Shown here: positions 21,701-33,105 of the stretch, piece by piece
Layout: the number at the start of each line of letters is the position of its first letter
How positions within the stretch are numbered: the stretch's first letter is position 1
From: Corythucha ciliata
Lineage: Eukaryota > Arthropoda > Insecta > Hemiptera > Tingidae
NCBI GenBank assembly: GCA_038030265.1
Contig: CM075937.1
Coordinates: 30,174,198-30,238,197 of the forward strand
Direction of reading: 5' to 3'
DNA: 64,000 bases
Translations under genes and position numbers: made by a program
The notes under the pieces: generated by a model
What the model saw: the letters and a program-made list of their open reading frames with translations, nothing else
Databases searched by the model: none
Told to the model about the DNA's origin: nothing

Positions 21701-23525
21701 AGGTTCCATTAGAATGTGGTTCAACTATAGTTATCCATTTGTTTGAACCTTCCAGTGGCTAGTGAGCCACATATTGAGATTCGTACGGTTGATTTACAGA
21801 TAATCTACAGTCATCAGTTTTCGTATCTGAACTGCCCGTTTTTAGGCGGGTCGTTCGTTAGACGATATTTCCAGTTTCGGTGCCAACATTTTCTAGAATT
21901 CAGTTATCAATAGTAGACTTGTTATTATCCTACGGCGGCTGGAGGCATCGTAGCTATTTCCTTCCTGGCAGACCAGGACTGTGCCTTCTTCCCGCCCCTG
22001 GCTTTATGCCCTGGACGGGGCGTTGTTCCCGGCAGACCAGTATAAAGTATAGAAATGAACTGCCTCGAATGAGTAAGTTGCCTGGTAAAAGCAATTTTTG
22101 CTTTAGAAACTGAGTGTTTAAAGTACTCGTAGTAAAATCAATCCAACTTTAGAACCGGACAAGTTAGCACCATGGAGCCTCTTTAGCACCATGGATCGCT
22201 TTTCTGGGATTCAACCAGTGTGGGTGTGTGTGTGTTCGATTACAGGGAGTCGTTCCCGCGTAACCAGAATTCAGTCGTTTCCGGCCATGGTTTGGTACCC
22301 TTCTTTGATTATTTATTCATTTTATTTCAGACGTTTCCTGAGAAAAACTAACGCGTCAGAACCAAGTGATCAATTTGGTGAGGCGAATAATTGTTCTCCA
22401 GTGGAAACCATTAGTGATTTGACGCCATCCTTTTACATGTTACAGCTTCTTTAGCCGCTCAGTGCGAAAGATCTCACCTTCCCCAATATGCGGGTCTCAG
22501 TTGGACGGCTGTGGCTAAATGTGAATCTTCGCTGGGTCACCTGAACGAAGAGGCGACCGCTATGGTAAAAGCCGGTCGGCTGTACTTGCAAGCCGATGAG
22601 ACCTATTGTGTTAGGTGCTACGAATTTTTGAGGGTCAGTTTTCTTTTCCTTTTAGTGAGTACCTTTGAAGGCCGAGATTCTTAAAATGTATTCCCATGAC
22701 CCTAGGAAGGACTGAATTGCCTTAATCACGCACAACAACTCTACGGCGACAGTAATCCGTTATCGGTGTGTCTATGTTTGGAAACTGGAGAGTGCTTAAG
22801 GGCGAGATCTCCCCACGAAGCTGTCACATATTTGAGTAAAGCTTGTCAAATTCTGAAAAGTTCACCACATTTACTCCTTGTAGCGCAGAATCACCTTGCA
22901 TCGGCCAAGATTGCTATTGGTACGTTCCAGATGCCCTTTAATTACGCTCACTCTTTTTATCATAAGTATTCCACAGGTGATTACGAAGGAGCTTTGTCGT
23001 TGTTAACCGATACCGTTTCTACCGTAAATGTAATTACAAGGTATCCTCACGGGATCTACTCTAGCATTTTAATTAGGTCTGTTATCGAATTTGTCATGTT
23101 AGCCTACTCCTTCTTTTTACTAACATTTTGGGTTTTCAGGTGCGAAATAACTAGGATATTACTCATTTTATTACTACGCCCAGCTCCTCAAAAAATTTCG
23201 CCTGAGCTCACTGCACTAGTCGAGAAGTACACATGGATCGGTGAGCCTGATTCAGAAACAAGTGTGTAACCCATCCAATCACCAAGGAACCACGAAATAA
23301 TTTCGTTATATCTTGTATCGTATATTTTTTTCTTTCTCGAAATTGACAGTTTTCTGGCTCGGTGAGGAACTGTTCTTTCTGCTTCAGTCTCTAGTTGTGG
23401 CCTGTCAGTGTCAAGAAATGGAAGCGGTCAACGATTTGGAATCTGAACTGTTCAAATATTTCAGTCAAGAGCAAAAAGAATTGTTGCATGCTATTTTAGA
23501 TCAAATTAATTTCTCTGAAAAATAA
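18731..23525 (+). CDS. F8A: F8A / 40-kDa huntingtin-associated protein (HAP40) homologue, 7 exons, 296 aa
   Basis: Exons: 18731-18795, 22331-22377, 22446-22633, 22706-22919, 22977-23076, 23140-23240, 23350-23525. Every intron is GT-AG, every phase matches, and the sum is 891 nt with a single stop. Family-diagnostic pieces in order: FLAQYRTISNKLKK at the N-terminus, RFLRK then QF..LA, a tetratricopeptide-like helical middle (LNHAQQL, EAVTYLSKACQIL, GDYEGALSLL), RCEITRILLILLLRP, and EELFFLLQSLVVACQ near the C-terminus. HAP40 is the constitutive partner of huntingtin and has been linked to Rab5-dependent early-endosome motility; it is cytosolic. Vertebrate F8A is intronless, whereas this copy has six introns. 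Intron 1 (3.5 kb) is full of repeats; the others are 57-109 bp. AATAAA overlaps the stop region at about 23521. Confidence 0.9.
19145..19290 (-). repeat. Single inverted copy of the 154-bp repeat (F8A intron 1)
   Basis: Reverse complement of the tandem unit at 20766-21121. Shared words are 'ctgattttctgtaattatactt', 'cggtggcagtacaagccatc' and 'gtaaagcgttccgactggg'. Lies inside F8A intron 1. Confidence 0.7.
20766..21121 (+). repeat. Tandem duplication, 154-bp unit, ~2.3 copies
   Basis: Units start at 20766, 20920 and 21074 with 'ggctggtc(c/g)(g/a)cagaattc'. Copies share 'cagcaaattaatggatcgtc' and 'gaaaatcagcccagtcggaa'. The third is truncated after about 48 bp. Inside F8A intron 1, with an inverted copy at 19145-19290. 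Confidence 0.8.
21122..22330. other. Rest of F8A intron 1, no recognised feature
   Basis: A/T-rich sequence without exons I can support. The apparent open frames at 21880-22113 and 22191-22454 are mostly intronic; only 22331-22377 of the latter is exon. Confidence 0.5.
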
Positions 23526-24429
23526 AAAAACAATGTCACATTAACGAAGTGATTTTGTGACATTAACGACATTTTTTGGGAGATCGTAACTCTTGGTCAA
23601 GAAGTGAAAAGACTAATGGCTAGCATGTCTGGGACCTCTCTCCGTGCTGTTACCTCCCACAGTACCTACAACCCACCACCTTCCCACCCCATCCCATTCC
23701 TCCCCTAAGTTTAGAACGAGTTGACCAGCTCCGCGGGGGAGGGGTAATTCAGCTGCCCCCCCCCCATTAGATCCACCTATGCACCATCCCAATCCTTCCG
23801 TTGGGATTATAGCTCGTCAAGTTAAACGTGGAGTTGACCTCGCCTTCCTGTGATCGGCCCCTCTAGCTACTCTCGTTACTGTGGGATAACAGCCCCCACT
23901 AAGATAGGTCCCAGACCCCCCCCCCCTTGTGATGGTGTGGTGTCCTCGACAGGAGGAGGAGGGGCTTAGCCCCTGTGCCCCGTTCCCTGGATCCACGCCT
24001 GGCTCAGGCTCAGGGCCTAAAAATACAAATGACTCGGAGAATGGATGAATGGAGATGGACTCAACTCGAGAAGTCGAGACAAAATAAAATCGAAGCTCGG
24101 GACTTCTACTAGAAGAGGTTCGGACTGCGCTCTTCTCAATATTTTTGTTGTCATGCAACTCGAAAATTGGGACGAATGCTCGCTGCGAAGCGAAATGGTT
24201 ACTGTCACGTTTTCGTTTAACTCTCGATGTACATCATTATTTAACACGTTGATTGATGGTTTTCCGCAAAGCCAGCGAAGTGGGGGTGGATATTGGAAAT
24301 GCCGAACTGGCGGGAAAATAGTTGCTTGTACCCTCGTCATGGCAACGCAGCTATTCAAGAGAAAAACATAAACATAAGCGGAACAACAGCTTCATAGTGT
24401 TTTTCGGACAGCGAGAAATTTAAAAAAAA
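23526..24429. other. Intergenic gap between F8A and Chibby
   Basis: Holds C tracts at about 23757-23766 and 23918-23927 next to 'gatccacc'-type wording of hAT-like ends, but no bounded element. The last ~250 bp should contain the Chibby promoter and 5' UTR. Confidence 0.4.
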
Positions 24430-24972
24430 ATGCCCTTGCAACTGTTCAATGACAAGTTTCACGTTAAAAGTATACCAGCCAGGTCGAAACTGAAATTTCA
24501 CACTTGTAAAACGGTCACACCTGAAGAGTGTACAAGCGGACGACCGCGACCCATCGTTTTAAAAGTGGGCGACCGTCGACTCGAATTTGTTACAGGGGTT
24601 TGGAAACCGAGTAAGTCAAATGACGTTGACTTTACAGTAATTTTGAACTGCAGCTCTTACGCTTCGACGAATAATTGATTTAATTGTTTTCGTTTTCACA
24701 GCAAGAAGTGAAGAAGCGGAAAAAGATCTGGCCACTGTTTTAGATCAAGTGAGAAGCGAAAAAATTCAAAACGCGAAGTTGAAAGAAGAAAATAATATGC
24801 TCAAAGTCAAACAGGAAATTTTAATGGATTTGGTAAGTCTTCAATACGTACAGTTGTGAGACTCTGATCGAACTGTTTACTTCTTCAACAGTTAACGTTG
24901 GAGACATCGAAAGTCGAGAAACTAAAAGCCAGTGTCAAAGAACTTGAAGTCAGTTATTGTATAACCCGATGA
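24430..24972 (+). CDS. cby: Chibby homologue (3 exons, 130 aa)
   Basis: Exons 24430-24610, 24702-24832 and 24892-24972, all GT-AG with matching phases and one stop (393 nt). Start MPLQLFNDKF parallels the family's MPLFGNxFSP-type start. The middle has RRLEFVTGVWKP, matching the conserved 'LxFxxGxW' segment. The C-terminal half is a coiled coil with LKEENNMLKVKQEILMDLL, the family's most conserved helix. Human Chibby has 126 residues, so the length fits. Chibby antagonises beta-catenin signalling in vertebrates and acts at ciliary basal bodies and transition zones, its main role in flies. It follows F8A on the same strand at 0.9 kb, with no sign of a functional link. Confidence 0.88.
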
Positions 24973-25184
24973 GTGATTAACGCCAGAGTATTATGTTCTT
25001 CCATAAGAATTGATAACTTATTAAGTTATTATTTATTTATAATGGAGAATACATGGGCGTTAATTTTAAGGCGAAGTTTCAATAATTCGGGCAACTAGTA
25101 CAGGGACTTTCACCCCCCTCCCACCATTATTATTATATACTATTATTATCCAGTGGGCTCGCGCCCCTGAACCTCAGAACCCTG
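24973..25184. other. 3' flank of Chibby
   Basis: A/T-rich sequence downstream of the stop, presumably 3' UTR and intergenic DNA. No canonical AATAAA seen close to the stop. Confidence 0.35.
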
Positions 25185-25320
25185 AAATTCAGGTTTCAGT
25201 TGTACTTCCATTCGCTGAAGATGGCGAGCAGCCAAAATCGGTTCGTTTTCGCGCACCTCAACCTCAACGAGGGAAGATTGAAGATGTAGGCTCCTTAACG
25301 GCTACAACTTTATGCGAGGA
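25185..25320 (-). mobile_element. Partial inverted copy of the TAATGCATGCAT MITE
   Basis: Words 'cgctgaagatggcgagcagcc', 'ctcaacgagggaagattgaag' and 'gatgtaggctcc' are the reverse complement of the interior and left arm of the element at 10259-10471. Confidence 0.55.
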
Positions 25321-25324
25321 TTAG

Positions 25325-25492
25325 AAAAAAATCCGTGAAATCGTGTATTAAGGTATCAAATTTGAAACATTAAGCTATTACATCCAGCGAAAATGAGGTT
25401 TGAAGAAGCCGAAATCACAAAATTTGTTTTTTATAGTCGCTTGTTTTCACCAAATCAGGTTTTTGAACTAACCGAACACGCGAAACTAATTT
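25325..25492. repeat. Type C repeat array, left half
   Basis: Phrases 'aaaatccgtgaaatcgtg', 'gccgaaatcacaaaatttg' and 'aacacgcgaaactaattt' belong to type C. It is continued after the LINE insertion at 26449-26495 ('agccaaatccacaaaatttgg'), so the LINE landed inside it. Confidence 0.55.
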
Positions 25493-25501
25493 TTATAAAA
25501 A

Positions 25502-26448
25502 TGCCTCTCAATGGCTGTCAATAATACCAACTGTGGCAGATGGTCTGGATCTCACTTCAACCCAGTTCCAGGATGCACTTTGTTTAAGGGACTCGAAACC
25601 AATGCTCAGTCTTCAGGGAAGCTGCGATGGGTGCGGGCAAGAAATGAATGCGAACCATGCACTCAACTGCAAACATGGAGGGCTGGTTAAGCAGGGCCAC
25701 GATCAGATCCGAGATGTGGTGGCAGGGCTGACCAGGCAAGCATTCAGGGGAGTGATGGTCGAGCCAGTCATGCGCGAAAACACTCTGGGACAGCCAGGCC
25801 TAATGGCCGATATTAAGGCTCACGGAGTATGGGACAGGGAGAGGGCGTCGTTTTACGATATCCGCGTGATAAACGCTGACGCCTCTTCCTACTCCACCCA
25901 CGAATGGTCAGCAGTCGCCGAAGAAGCAGCACGAGCCAAACACAGGAAGTACGATGCAGCAGCAGAAGACCTGCACGGCTCGTTCTGTCCCCTCATCACC
26001 TCATGCGAAGGCGTCCTTCACAGGGAGTTCCGAGCTTTCGTCCAACGCCTAGTGGAATCACTGGCAGAGAAATGGAACAAACATCGCTCGGTCGTGTCGG
26101 GGTATGTAAAGACAAAACTGCAAATAGCAACCGTAAGGGCAGTTTCACTTCGGCTGCGGGGTTCCAGGAGAACACAGAGGTCAGCGAGGAGGGACGACCC
26201 TCATATCGAACGGGAGGATGCAGCCCTGGGGCTAGTGGACGGTGCACCCCTACCCCTTCCAAGAGATGGTTGAGCAACACCGGGAATCACCAATTGATTT
26301 GTTATTTGTCGAATAATTGAAATTTTGCCTTGGAATCAAAATTATTATTGTTTGTACTATGACGTCATGGGATGACAAATTTTTAAAAAATTAACAGGTG
26401 GCACTTTTTTCAATAAAACATATATGTTGTTGTAAAAAAAAAAAAAAA
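25502..26448 (+). mobile_element. 5'-truncated LINE with restriction-like endonuclease end
   Basis: The insertion is bounded by TTATAAAAA on both sides (25493-25501 and 26449-26457) and ends in about 15 A after an AATAAA-bearing tail. The coding part is described separately. A truncated 5' end, poly(A) tail and short target duplication are the signature of target-primed reverse transcription. Confidence 0.7.
25512..26273 (+). pseudogene. C-terminal part of a LINE reverse transcriptase: CCHC knuckle and restriction-like endonuclease
   Basis: Coding can be read from WLSIIPTVADGL (before the first Met at 25533) to the stop at 26273. In order: a thumb-like start, a zinc knuckle C-D-G-C-x8-H-x4-C (CDGCGQEMNANHALNC), then HDQIRD and a restriction-like endonuclease-type block with PGLMADI and FYDIRV, then an alpha-helical tail and LRLRGSR. 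This domain order follows the reverse transcriptase in site-specific and related non-LTR elements of invertebrates. The polymerase itself is missing, so it is a dead 5'-truncated copy. The exact clade was not determined. Confidence 0.7.
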
Positions 26449-26499
26449 TTATAAAAAGCCAAATCCACAAAATTTGGTTTTGAAAAAGCGATTTTTTTT

Positions 26500-26790
26500 C
26501 CTTCATTTTTTTATTCTAGCGCTGCATTAACAGTGTTTCTTTTCACTTTAAGCTATATGGATTGGTGCTTTACCTCAGTTTTAGCTGTGAATTAGCTTTT
26601 TTCTCCGATGGCTACGGATTAGCGCTTTTTCTCACTTTTATAGCCACAAATAAGTTGGCTTCAGAAGCCGAGAATTGGCGTATTTTCAATTTTAAATACT
26701 TACTGAAAATTGTCTCAATTTTTGCCGCGAATTAACGCTTTTTCTTCACCTTAGCACTTTACTCAATTTGAACTGAATAATTGTTGTTGA
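26500..26790. repeat. Type A ~30-bp repeat block
   Basis: Monomers 'cagttttagctgtgaattagc', 'ccgcgaattaacgctttttc' in the reverse orientation, including the marker monomer 'aagttggcttcagaagccgag' at about 26652-26680. Confidence 0.65.
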
Positions 26791-26944
26791 AAAACAATTT
26801 TGAAGCAACATTCGCACATTTTAATCGTAAAAAATTAATAAAGTCATTCGGTTCTTTCTTTTCTTTGTAAAAGGTTCATTTGCGCAATCCCTCGTCATCC
26901 CTCACTCCATCAGCCCTCTTTCTCATGCTTCAACTGGCAATGTT

Positions 26945-26977
26945 ATATTATCATTATTATTATATTATATATTATTG

Positions 26978-27031
<54 letters not shown>
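26945..27031. repeat. (ATT)n microsatellite
   Basis: About 87 bp of ATT repeats, interrupted at the left end by tat/gtt variants and pure from about 26977 to 27031. Confidence 0.95.
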
Positions 27032-27033
<2 letters not shown>

Positions 27034-27170
27034 TTTAAAGCCAGTTGGCTGTTGTGCAGTTGGGATTGTTCTAGTGGCTGCCCCATCCAGGAAATCTTTG
27101 CTGCCTAGTGCGCGGGAACCCATAGGTTGCAATGTATTTCGATACGTAGGCATAAAGGAGTGTTGTGTGG

Positions 27171-27250
27171 TGTGTGGTGTCTATGCAACCTATAAAAATG
27201 CTCCATTTTTTCGAGGGAATAAATTTGTTGGTTGCATAGACTCCACAGAA
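27171..27250. mobile_element. ~80-bp fold-back MITE, copy 2
   Basis: Inverted ends TGTGGTGTCTATGCAACC and GGTTGCATAGACTCCACA. Same family as 6077-6157. Confidence 0.65.
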
Positions 27251-28395
27251 CGTAAACATAGAGCTTGTGAACGGGCCTTTAACCAAGGAGGCACGATATT
27301 TTGTGACACGAGATGACGTCGAGCGCCATAATCGGCAGAGTTTGTATTGCGATTTTATGACGCGGGGTGTACAGTATTTTTTTAAAAACATGGGCTGATT
27401 TTTTGGGCCTCGGCGATAAAGTGAGTGTTTTATCCCCCAGTATGTAAAATAATCAGCTGTTAAAAAAAAAAATCTTACATAGTGCCACTTTACTTGCGAT
27501 TGCGAGTATGTACTTTGTTTGGATGGCGAGGCAAAGCCGAGACGGCTAAATGAGTACGAGTAAGTGAATTGAGTTATGTACGATATTTTTCGCGCGGCAA
27601 GTGAAGTAAAATAAATATTTGACAATAATTATGTGGAAGAATGAAAGTCTGTACGTCAAATTCTATTGCAGCCAGGCCTACGAGAAGGTTATACCAATGG
27701 CTTTTGTTTGACTGTCTTATACTTACCGTAGTCATTCCTAGTCTAGGAGTCTGGTAAAGTAACCACCAGACTGAGTCCGGTAAACTTTACCAGACTCAGT
27801 ACCAACAGTGAGGTAAAGTACAACTTTCTGTCCTAAACTGCACAGCAATGATCTACTTACGGGGCATGAAGTGCGAAAAAAGGAATTACGTGCTTGGCGA
27901 GCAGTATTTTTCTTTCATGGTAGCGCTCGATAGAACGACAACAAGCATTCTCAATTCACACCCAAATAAGATGGGACACCTTTCAACCAATTCTTACCGC
28001 AACCCCTCTGCACTATGGGCACCCCTGGTCAAGACAACACCCACTTTTAACTTTTCTTCACTGCTGTTTCAAAAAACGAAGGAACATAGCGACGCAAGAT
28101 AGTGATTCGCAGTTGAGGCCCCCCCCCCCCAATACGTACAGGCTCACAAGGTTTTTTTTAACGCAAGCATGTTTTTCCTTAAACTACTAAACATTTGAAT
28201 ACCAGCGATTTATCGAATTATCACCTAATTATAAAGTACCCTTGAGATTTAAGTCTTTTAGTTTTCAGTTCGTTACGTATCGGTAGGGTATTAGTCTAAA
28301 GATAGTCTACAGAACAACTTTCTCATTACAACCAAATCCACTGTGGTCTATGGTTCCAAAACTCCAAATCAAAAATTCTGATGAGAGGGAAGAAG
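27251..28395. other. No recognised feature
   Basis: No gene supported. A short palindromic patch 'ctggtaaagt...actttaccag' lies at about 27752-27805, and a C tract at 28121-28130. Confidence 0.4.
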
Positions 28396-28403
28396 CCCGG
28401 AGG

Positions 28404-28681
28404 CAGTGGCGGATCCAGAAAGCATTAGGGGAGGGGGGGGGCATTGAATTTTCAAGCATGGAAAAAAATCTGTAATGGTGCTGTAATCTATATGGGTTTG
28501 GATGAGTCTCCTCGAGACAAAGACACAAACCATCTTGTATAGGTAATTCGTGAAAAGAAGAATGGGCGTGTTTTATATGATAATTTTGCAAAAAGTAAAT
28601 ATTTTTCGATTATTTTACGTCATTTTTTTTCGTTGGGGGGGGGGAGGGATGTCACCATACCCCCCCTTGGATCCACCACAG
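28404..28681. mobile_element. 278-bp hAT-like MITE with perfect 8-bp duplication
   Basis: Ends CAGTGGCGGATCCA and TGGATCCACCACAG are inverted, and CCCGGAGG is directly repeated at 28396-28403 and 28682-28689. Long G and C homopolymers lie just inside both ends, as in the 2.3-kb element at 10878. No ORF. Confidence 0.8.
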
Positions 28682-28689
28682 CCCGGAGG

Positions 28690-30577
28690 TCCATAACACA
28701 ATAGCCGTCTCGGCATTAAACAAGGTCATTCCATGTTAAAATGTTCTGCATTCATAAATGAGCCATCATTTTTTCATTATTTTAATTCCGAGACCGAGAC
28801 CAGGCTCGGTCTCGTCTCGAAAATAGCGGTCTCGGTCTCGCACCAGAAATAATGGTCTCGTGCATCACTAGGCCGCACCGATCCTCAGGCCACACCGGCC
28901 CTCTCGCCGCACCGACCCTTCGGGCTCAGCCCGATCGCCCACGTCCTGTATCCGCCCCTGAACGCCAGCAAAAGCGCGGGGAAATAGAAACAATTCATTC
29001 TATAAAATCGATAAAAATAATAAACAATCGTGGGTCTTGGTGGTTTTAAAATTTGAACTTACTTACCGTACTGGGGTTTTCTGACTTATTTCTTAGTACG
29101 TTCCTGCCTACAGGGTAGTATTTACTGCGTGTGTAGGAAAATACCAAATAATAATTTTTTTTTGCGGGGTGCGGGCGTTTTGTTTGACATTTTCCGACTT
29201 AGGCGCGGGGGGGTACCGTGAGTACTGGGCTTTTTTTGTTCTTTTCATGGTGCAGCCAGCCGATGATGTATTTGATTATGTGTCATAAAAAATAAGAAAG
29301 TTTCAAATTTTGAGGGGTGCCGGGTGATTTTTTTTGTGCGTCAGTAAACTAAGATGTCCCGATAAAATCTGTGAAATTGGTTTTTTATGGTACCTGTCCA
29401 GACTTGCAAAAATGAATTTTTAGTGTGCATAATCCGTGTTATGGGTACATAATCAGCCATCTCATGTCCAAAATCAACCATTACTTCCATGTACTTTTTG
29501 CACAAAATCCGCATTTTTTCGTCGCAGGACCGTACGGCCGGTTTAGAACCCAAAAGGGACAGATTTTGTCAGCAAAATCGAATTGGTTCACTGCCTGCTT
29601 GCAGGGGCGGGGATTAAGTCGGACTATGCCGAATTTGAGAAATAATAATAAACATTTGTTGTGATTACTCGACTAATTGTTTAATTTATAATTAAACGAC
29701 ACAACAAAAGCAAATGTTAAATCAATTACGTTATTAAGAATTTAGAAATGCAGGTGCTTTATTTGGACAAAACGCCCCTCGCGGTACGTCGGAGCACCTC
29801 AAAGTGGCCAGAAATCAGTGTTTCGCGATCGTTTTTTTGATTAAGCCAGCGAGGGCATGCGTCGAGACTTTTTCTTGGGCTTACAATCACGTTGCCGCTG
29901 TCCATAAGAAAATTCGTGCCTCCACACCCCCCGAAAATGGGCAAAAGCGACCGCCGTAATCACCAGAACCCGTTCAAAAATCCGTTTCAATTTTCTGACT
30001 CAACGTGATGAGAACTCCGCCGAGATCAATCGAGCCGGTTGAAGCGTTACGCGTCTTTTTACTGGTGGCAAGCCCCCCCCCCCTCACGCACCAATCTGCT
30101 GTGATGCGACGTGAGCGATTGGGAAAACTATGAAAAAACCATTCTCGTGGATTTGGCAATTGATTTAACCTAAGTCCCAGGTTTGGCAATGCTGGTGCTT
30201 TGAAGTTGTGCAGCACTTGAGATCAACAATCACGCTTGCAGTAGCAGCTAGGATTTCAAAAGTTTCGTCGGAGCAATATCAATTATTGTAACGAAACTTA
30301 AGCACCGCGTCTATTTTCAATAAAAACACAAATTAATAAATCAAAACATTTCTATTACTAAACGAGTTGCCAAAATATAAAAGGAACATTGGTACATGGT
30401 CTTTAAGTCATAAAGCCGCCAATTTTCACATTTTGGTTTATATGACCAGAACAAATAGGAGAGTTGCTCGGCACTTTCTTAAAAACAACATAATGCATGC
30501 GTTTCATTTAAAAAATAACAACTTTCATTAAAATTTTAACATGCTATCGCGGTAACAGTCTTTTTTGGGTGTTTTCT
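28690..30577. other. Intergenic, with a GGTCTCG-rich patch
   Basis: 28790-28870 is rich in 'gagaccgagaccagg' and 'ggtctcggtctcg' and ends in 'ctcgtgcatcacta', typical of a hAT-like end (reverse complement TAGTGATGCACGAG). The rest has no feature I can support, apart from C/G tracts at 29205 and 30075. Its right end should include the 3' UTR of the minus-strand UCKL1 gene. Confidence 0.35.
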
Positions 30578-32861
30578 CTAACTAGTAGTTTGTGGTTCAG
30601 TTCCAAAATATCGGTCGCCGAAATTACCAATGCCCGGCATAACGTAGAATTTATCATTGATTTCGGGGTCGACGGCCGAAGTGACGATGCGAACTTGAGG
30701 AAACGCGTAGGCAATAGTTTGAACGCCTAAAAAGGATAAAAAATTGCAGATGAGCGGGTTTACGTGAGACAGTAGAGAACAACAATTGTTTTTATTCTAG
30801 AAACGTACCGGACTCGGCCATCAAAAGAGATACAACAAAAATGTTCTCCTCTGGAACATCGTGGTCTAGCAAGACGCGAATAGCCATCATTGCAGCAGCG
30901 CCGGTAGCCACAGTGGCGTCCATGAGAATAACCAAGTAGTCTTTAATGTCTTTGGGCAGTCTCAAATAGTACAACTAGCCACATGAAGAGATTAGCGGTA
31001 GAAAAAAAATCAACCGAGTCAGTTAAATACTTTACCTCGGGTTCACCAGTACTAGAATTGGTTTGAATGAGAATTTTTCCGATTCTAATGTCTTTGCAAA
31101 CGTCGCAAACTGCCTGTTCCATAGTTTCGCCGGCACGTAAAATAGATACGCCGCAAATTTTATCAGCGGCGCATCGCTTTCCCTCGTACAGGACACCCTG
31201 TGGTGTTTCAACGGTGATTTCCTATGCAAAAATGAAAGGCAAAGTTAACGGGCTTTATTGTATTTTACGCAACTCGGTGAGTCACCTTGAATGGTAGCAA
31301 GGACAAGGCGTACTCGATGACCAGGCGGATAAGACGTTTGGAATAAAATATAAACTCATCCCTCGGGGTGTCTTTGTTACGAATAAAAGTGTGTAAGCCA
31401 CGAACTTGAGGACTTGACGGTAGAAGATAAATAGAGGAAGGGAGGGGCTGACCCACGTAGCTATTACCGGCCAACTGCTCCCTCACTTTAAACCCTCTCT
31501 AAACAAACAAATTCAATAATTTGTTAATATTTTAATATTTAATTGACGCCTTAAAGATTAAAAAACCGACCTTTACAAGTTGTGTGTGAACGTGGTGGAC
31601 AATCAGTTCAATGGCAACAGTATTGTCACCCCCACGTGGCACAATAATATCGGCGTGAACCATGGATGGAGCGATGTAGTGAGAAAAGGCCGGTTTAACC
31701 ATGTTACAGTACTGTTTAAGTACACCTTCCAAATCGCGACCGCGCTCGCAAATATCACGACGGAGACGTCGAGCGAGGCGCACGTCAGGGTCCGTGTCGA
31801 CAAAGATTTTCATGTCGAGCATCTTGTCAACCAATAATCACAATTAAAATGTATTCTTTCTTTGACTTTCGATAGCTTACTTTTAGAACTTCACTATGGT
31901 AAAAAGCGAGTATACCCTCAAATATGATGACATTCGCTCCATACATTGGTTTCTGAAAACAGTTCAATTTGCAGGTAAAACTTGAGTATTAAGCCTTCCA
32001 ATGTAGGTACTACAAACAGTTTTGCTCTCCCGGCGATGGGTCATGAAATTATAAATTGGCACTTCGACTTTTTTCCCTTGCCTGAGTCGTTTTAGGGTAG
32101 GAATGAGAAGATCAAAATCGAAAGCGTCGGGGTGATCGAAATTATACTCGTTCATCGATGCTAAATCGTGCTGTTTTTCGTTAAGTACCTGAAGAAAGCG
32201 AATAAAACAGTTTGGAAACAAGTCAGGTAGGGAGTAATGTTAATAGTTGAGTTAGCGACATTATGTTTAAGCGCTCTCCAGTGGCTCACGGACACCACTT
32301 TTTAACTGAAAAGTACCTTATAAAATGAGTCCATGCTTAGCAAAGTGACCCAAGGCATGTCCAATGCTTCAATTATTTTGGTAGCAACTGTGGTTTTCCC
32401 AGAGGCACTTCCTCCACATATACCTGAATCAGGTTAATAACGAGTTGAAGCGTTAATTTTTTGCTCATGCGCTCCCGACCCTTCACCAAAGGTAAAACTA
32501 AATAAGACAACACTTGCCTATGACGAAAGGTTTGATTTGTTGGCCCGCGCAATTGTACCAAGGAGGACGACCCGCTGTGTAAATTGTGCGTCGATTGCTT
32601 CGAAGCACCGACTCCTGCGACGTGTGAGTTGACACCTTCGACACTGAGGTGGTACGCTGTCGACGGGGTCGAGGGGATTTCTGAGAGCACGCCGACTGAG
32701 GTCGAGGCGAAGGAGGCGGTGTCGCTTTAATAACCGCGTCAGCCATGTCGTCAAACAGTCCGGGTGGGGTTGAAGCGTCAGTTATTGAAGAAGAGGTTGC
32801 AGTGAGGACAGTTGAAACTCCTTGAGGGTATTCCTCGTCCGAGCACCCCTCTAGAATGTCG
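30578..32861 (-). CDS. UCKL1: Uridine-cytidine kinase-like 1 (UCKL1), 9 exons, N-terminus incomplete
   Basis: Minus-strand exons: 32861-32518, 32423-32317, 32188-32018, 31952-31881, 31822-31571, 31498-31286, 31221-31036, 30974-30809, 30726-30578. Phases are consistent and give 552 residues to one stop. Order: [13 protein letters not shown]-loop [63 protein letters not shown] (uridine kinase domain), then [35 protein letters not shown] and [13 protein letters not shown] (phosphoribosyltransferase-like domain). UCKL1 phosphorylates uridine and cytidine in pyrimidine salvage; the C-terminal domain resembles UPRTase. The intron between 32518 and 32423 has a GC donor (ATAG|gcaagt). The 5' exon, with the start codon and two bases before the C at 32861, was not found. 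Confidence 0.92.
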
Positions 32862-33105
32862 CTGAAACAACAATCAACAAGTCGTCAGAAAAAGCGTGAC
32901 CCACCTATTAAGCCGGGTAAGTCACTAAAAAATTTAAAAAACGCGAGAGATGAGGTAAGAAACCAGACTTTGGAGATTCATAACACCCAAAATGTTCCTT
33001 CCAAAATCACTATTACGCGAAAATTCAGGTTTGACAGATAAAAATCACAGAAAAGGGACCAAAAGCTAGGCACGGAAGTTGTTTCACAAAGCTAAGAAGA
33101 AAAGT
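32862..33105. other. Start of UCKL1 5' intron or flank
   Basis: Directly upstream of a good minus-strand acceptor (tgtttcag at 32869-32862). The open frame on the plus strand here has no family likeness. Confidence 0.4.

Noticed and set aside
21880..22113. Candidate first exon of F8A ending at a GAGTAAGT donor
   Set aside because: In the phase required by the next exon it has an immediate stop; the exon at 18731 fits phase and family motif.
22191..22454. Single-exon reading of F8A from 22191
   Set aside because: Only 22331-22377 fits the family; the preceding codons are intron and the first exon is at 18731.
26965..27316. Poly-Leu and poly-Asn frames
   Set aside because: Translation of the (ATT)n microsatellite.
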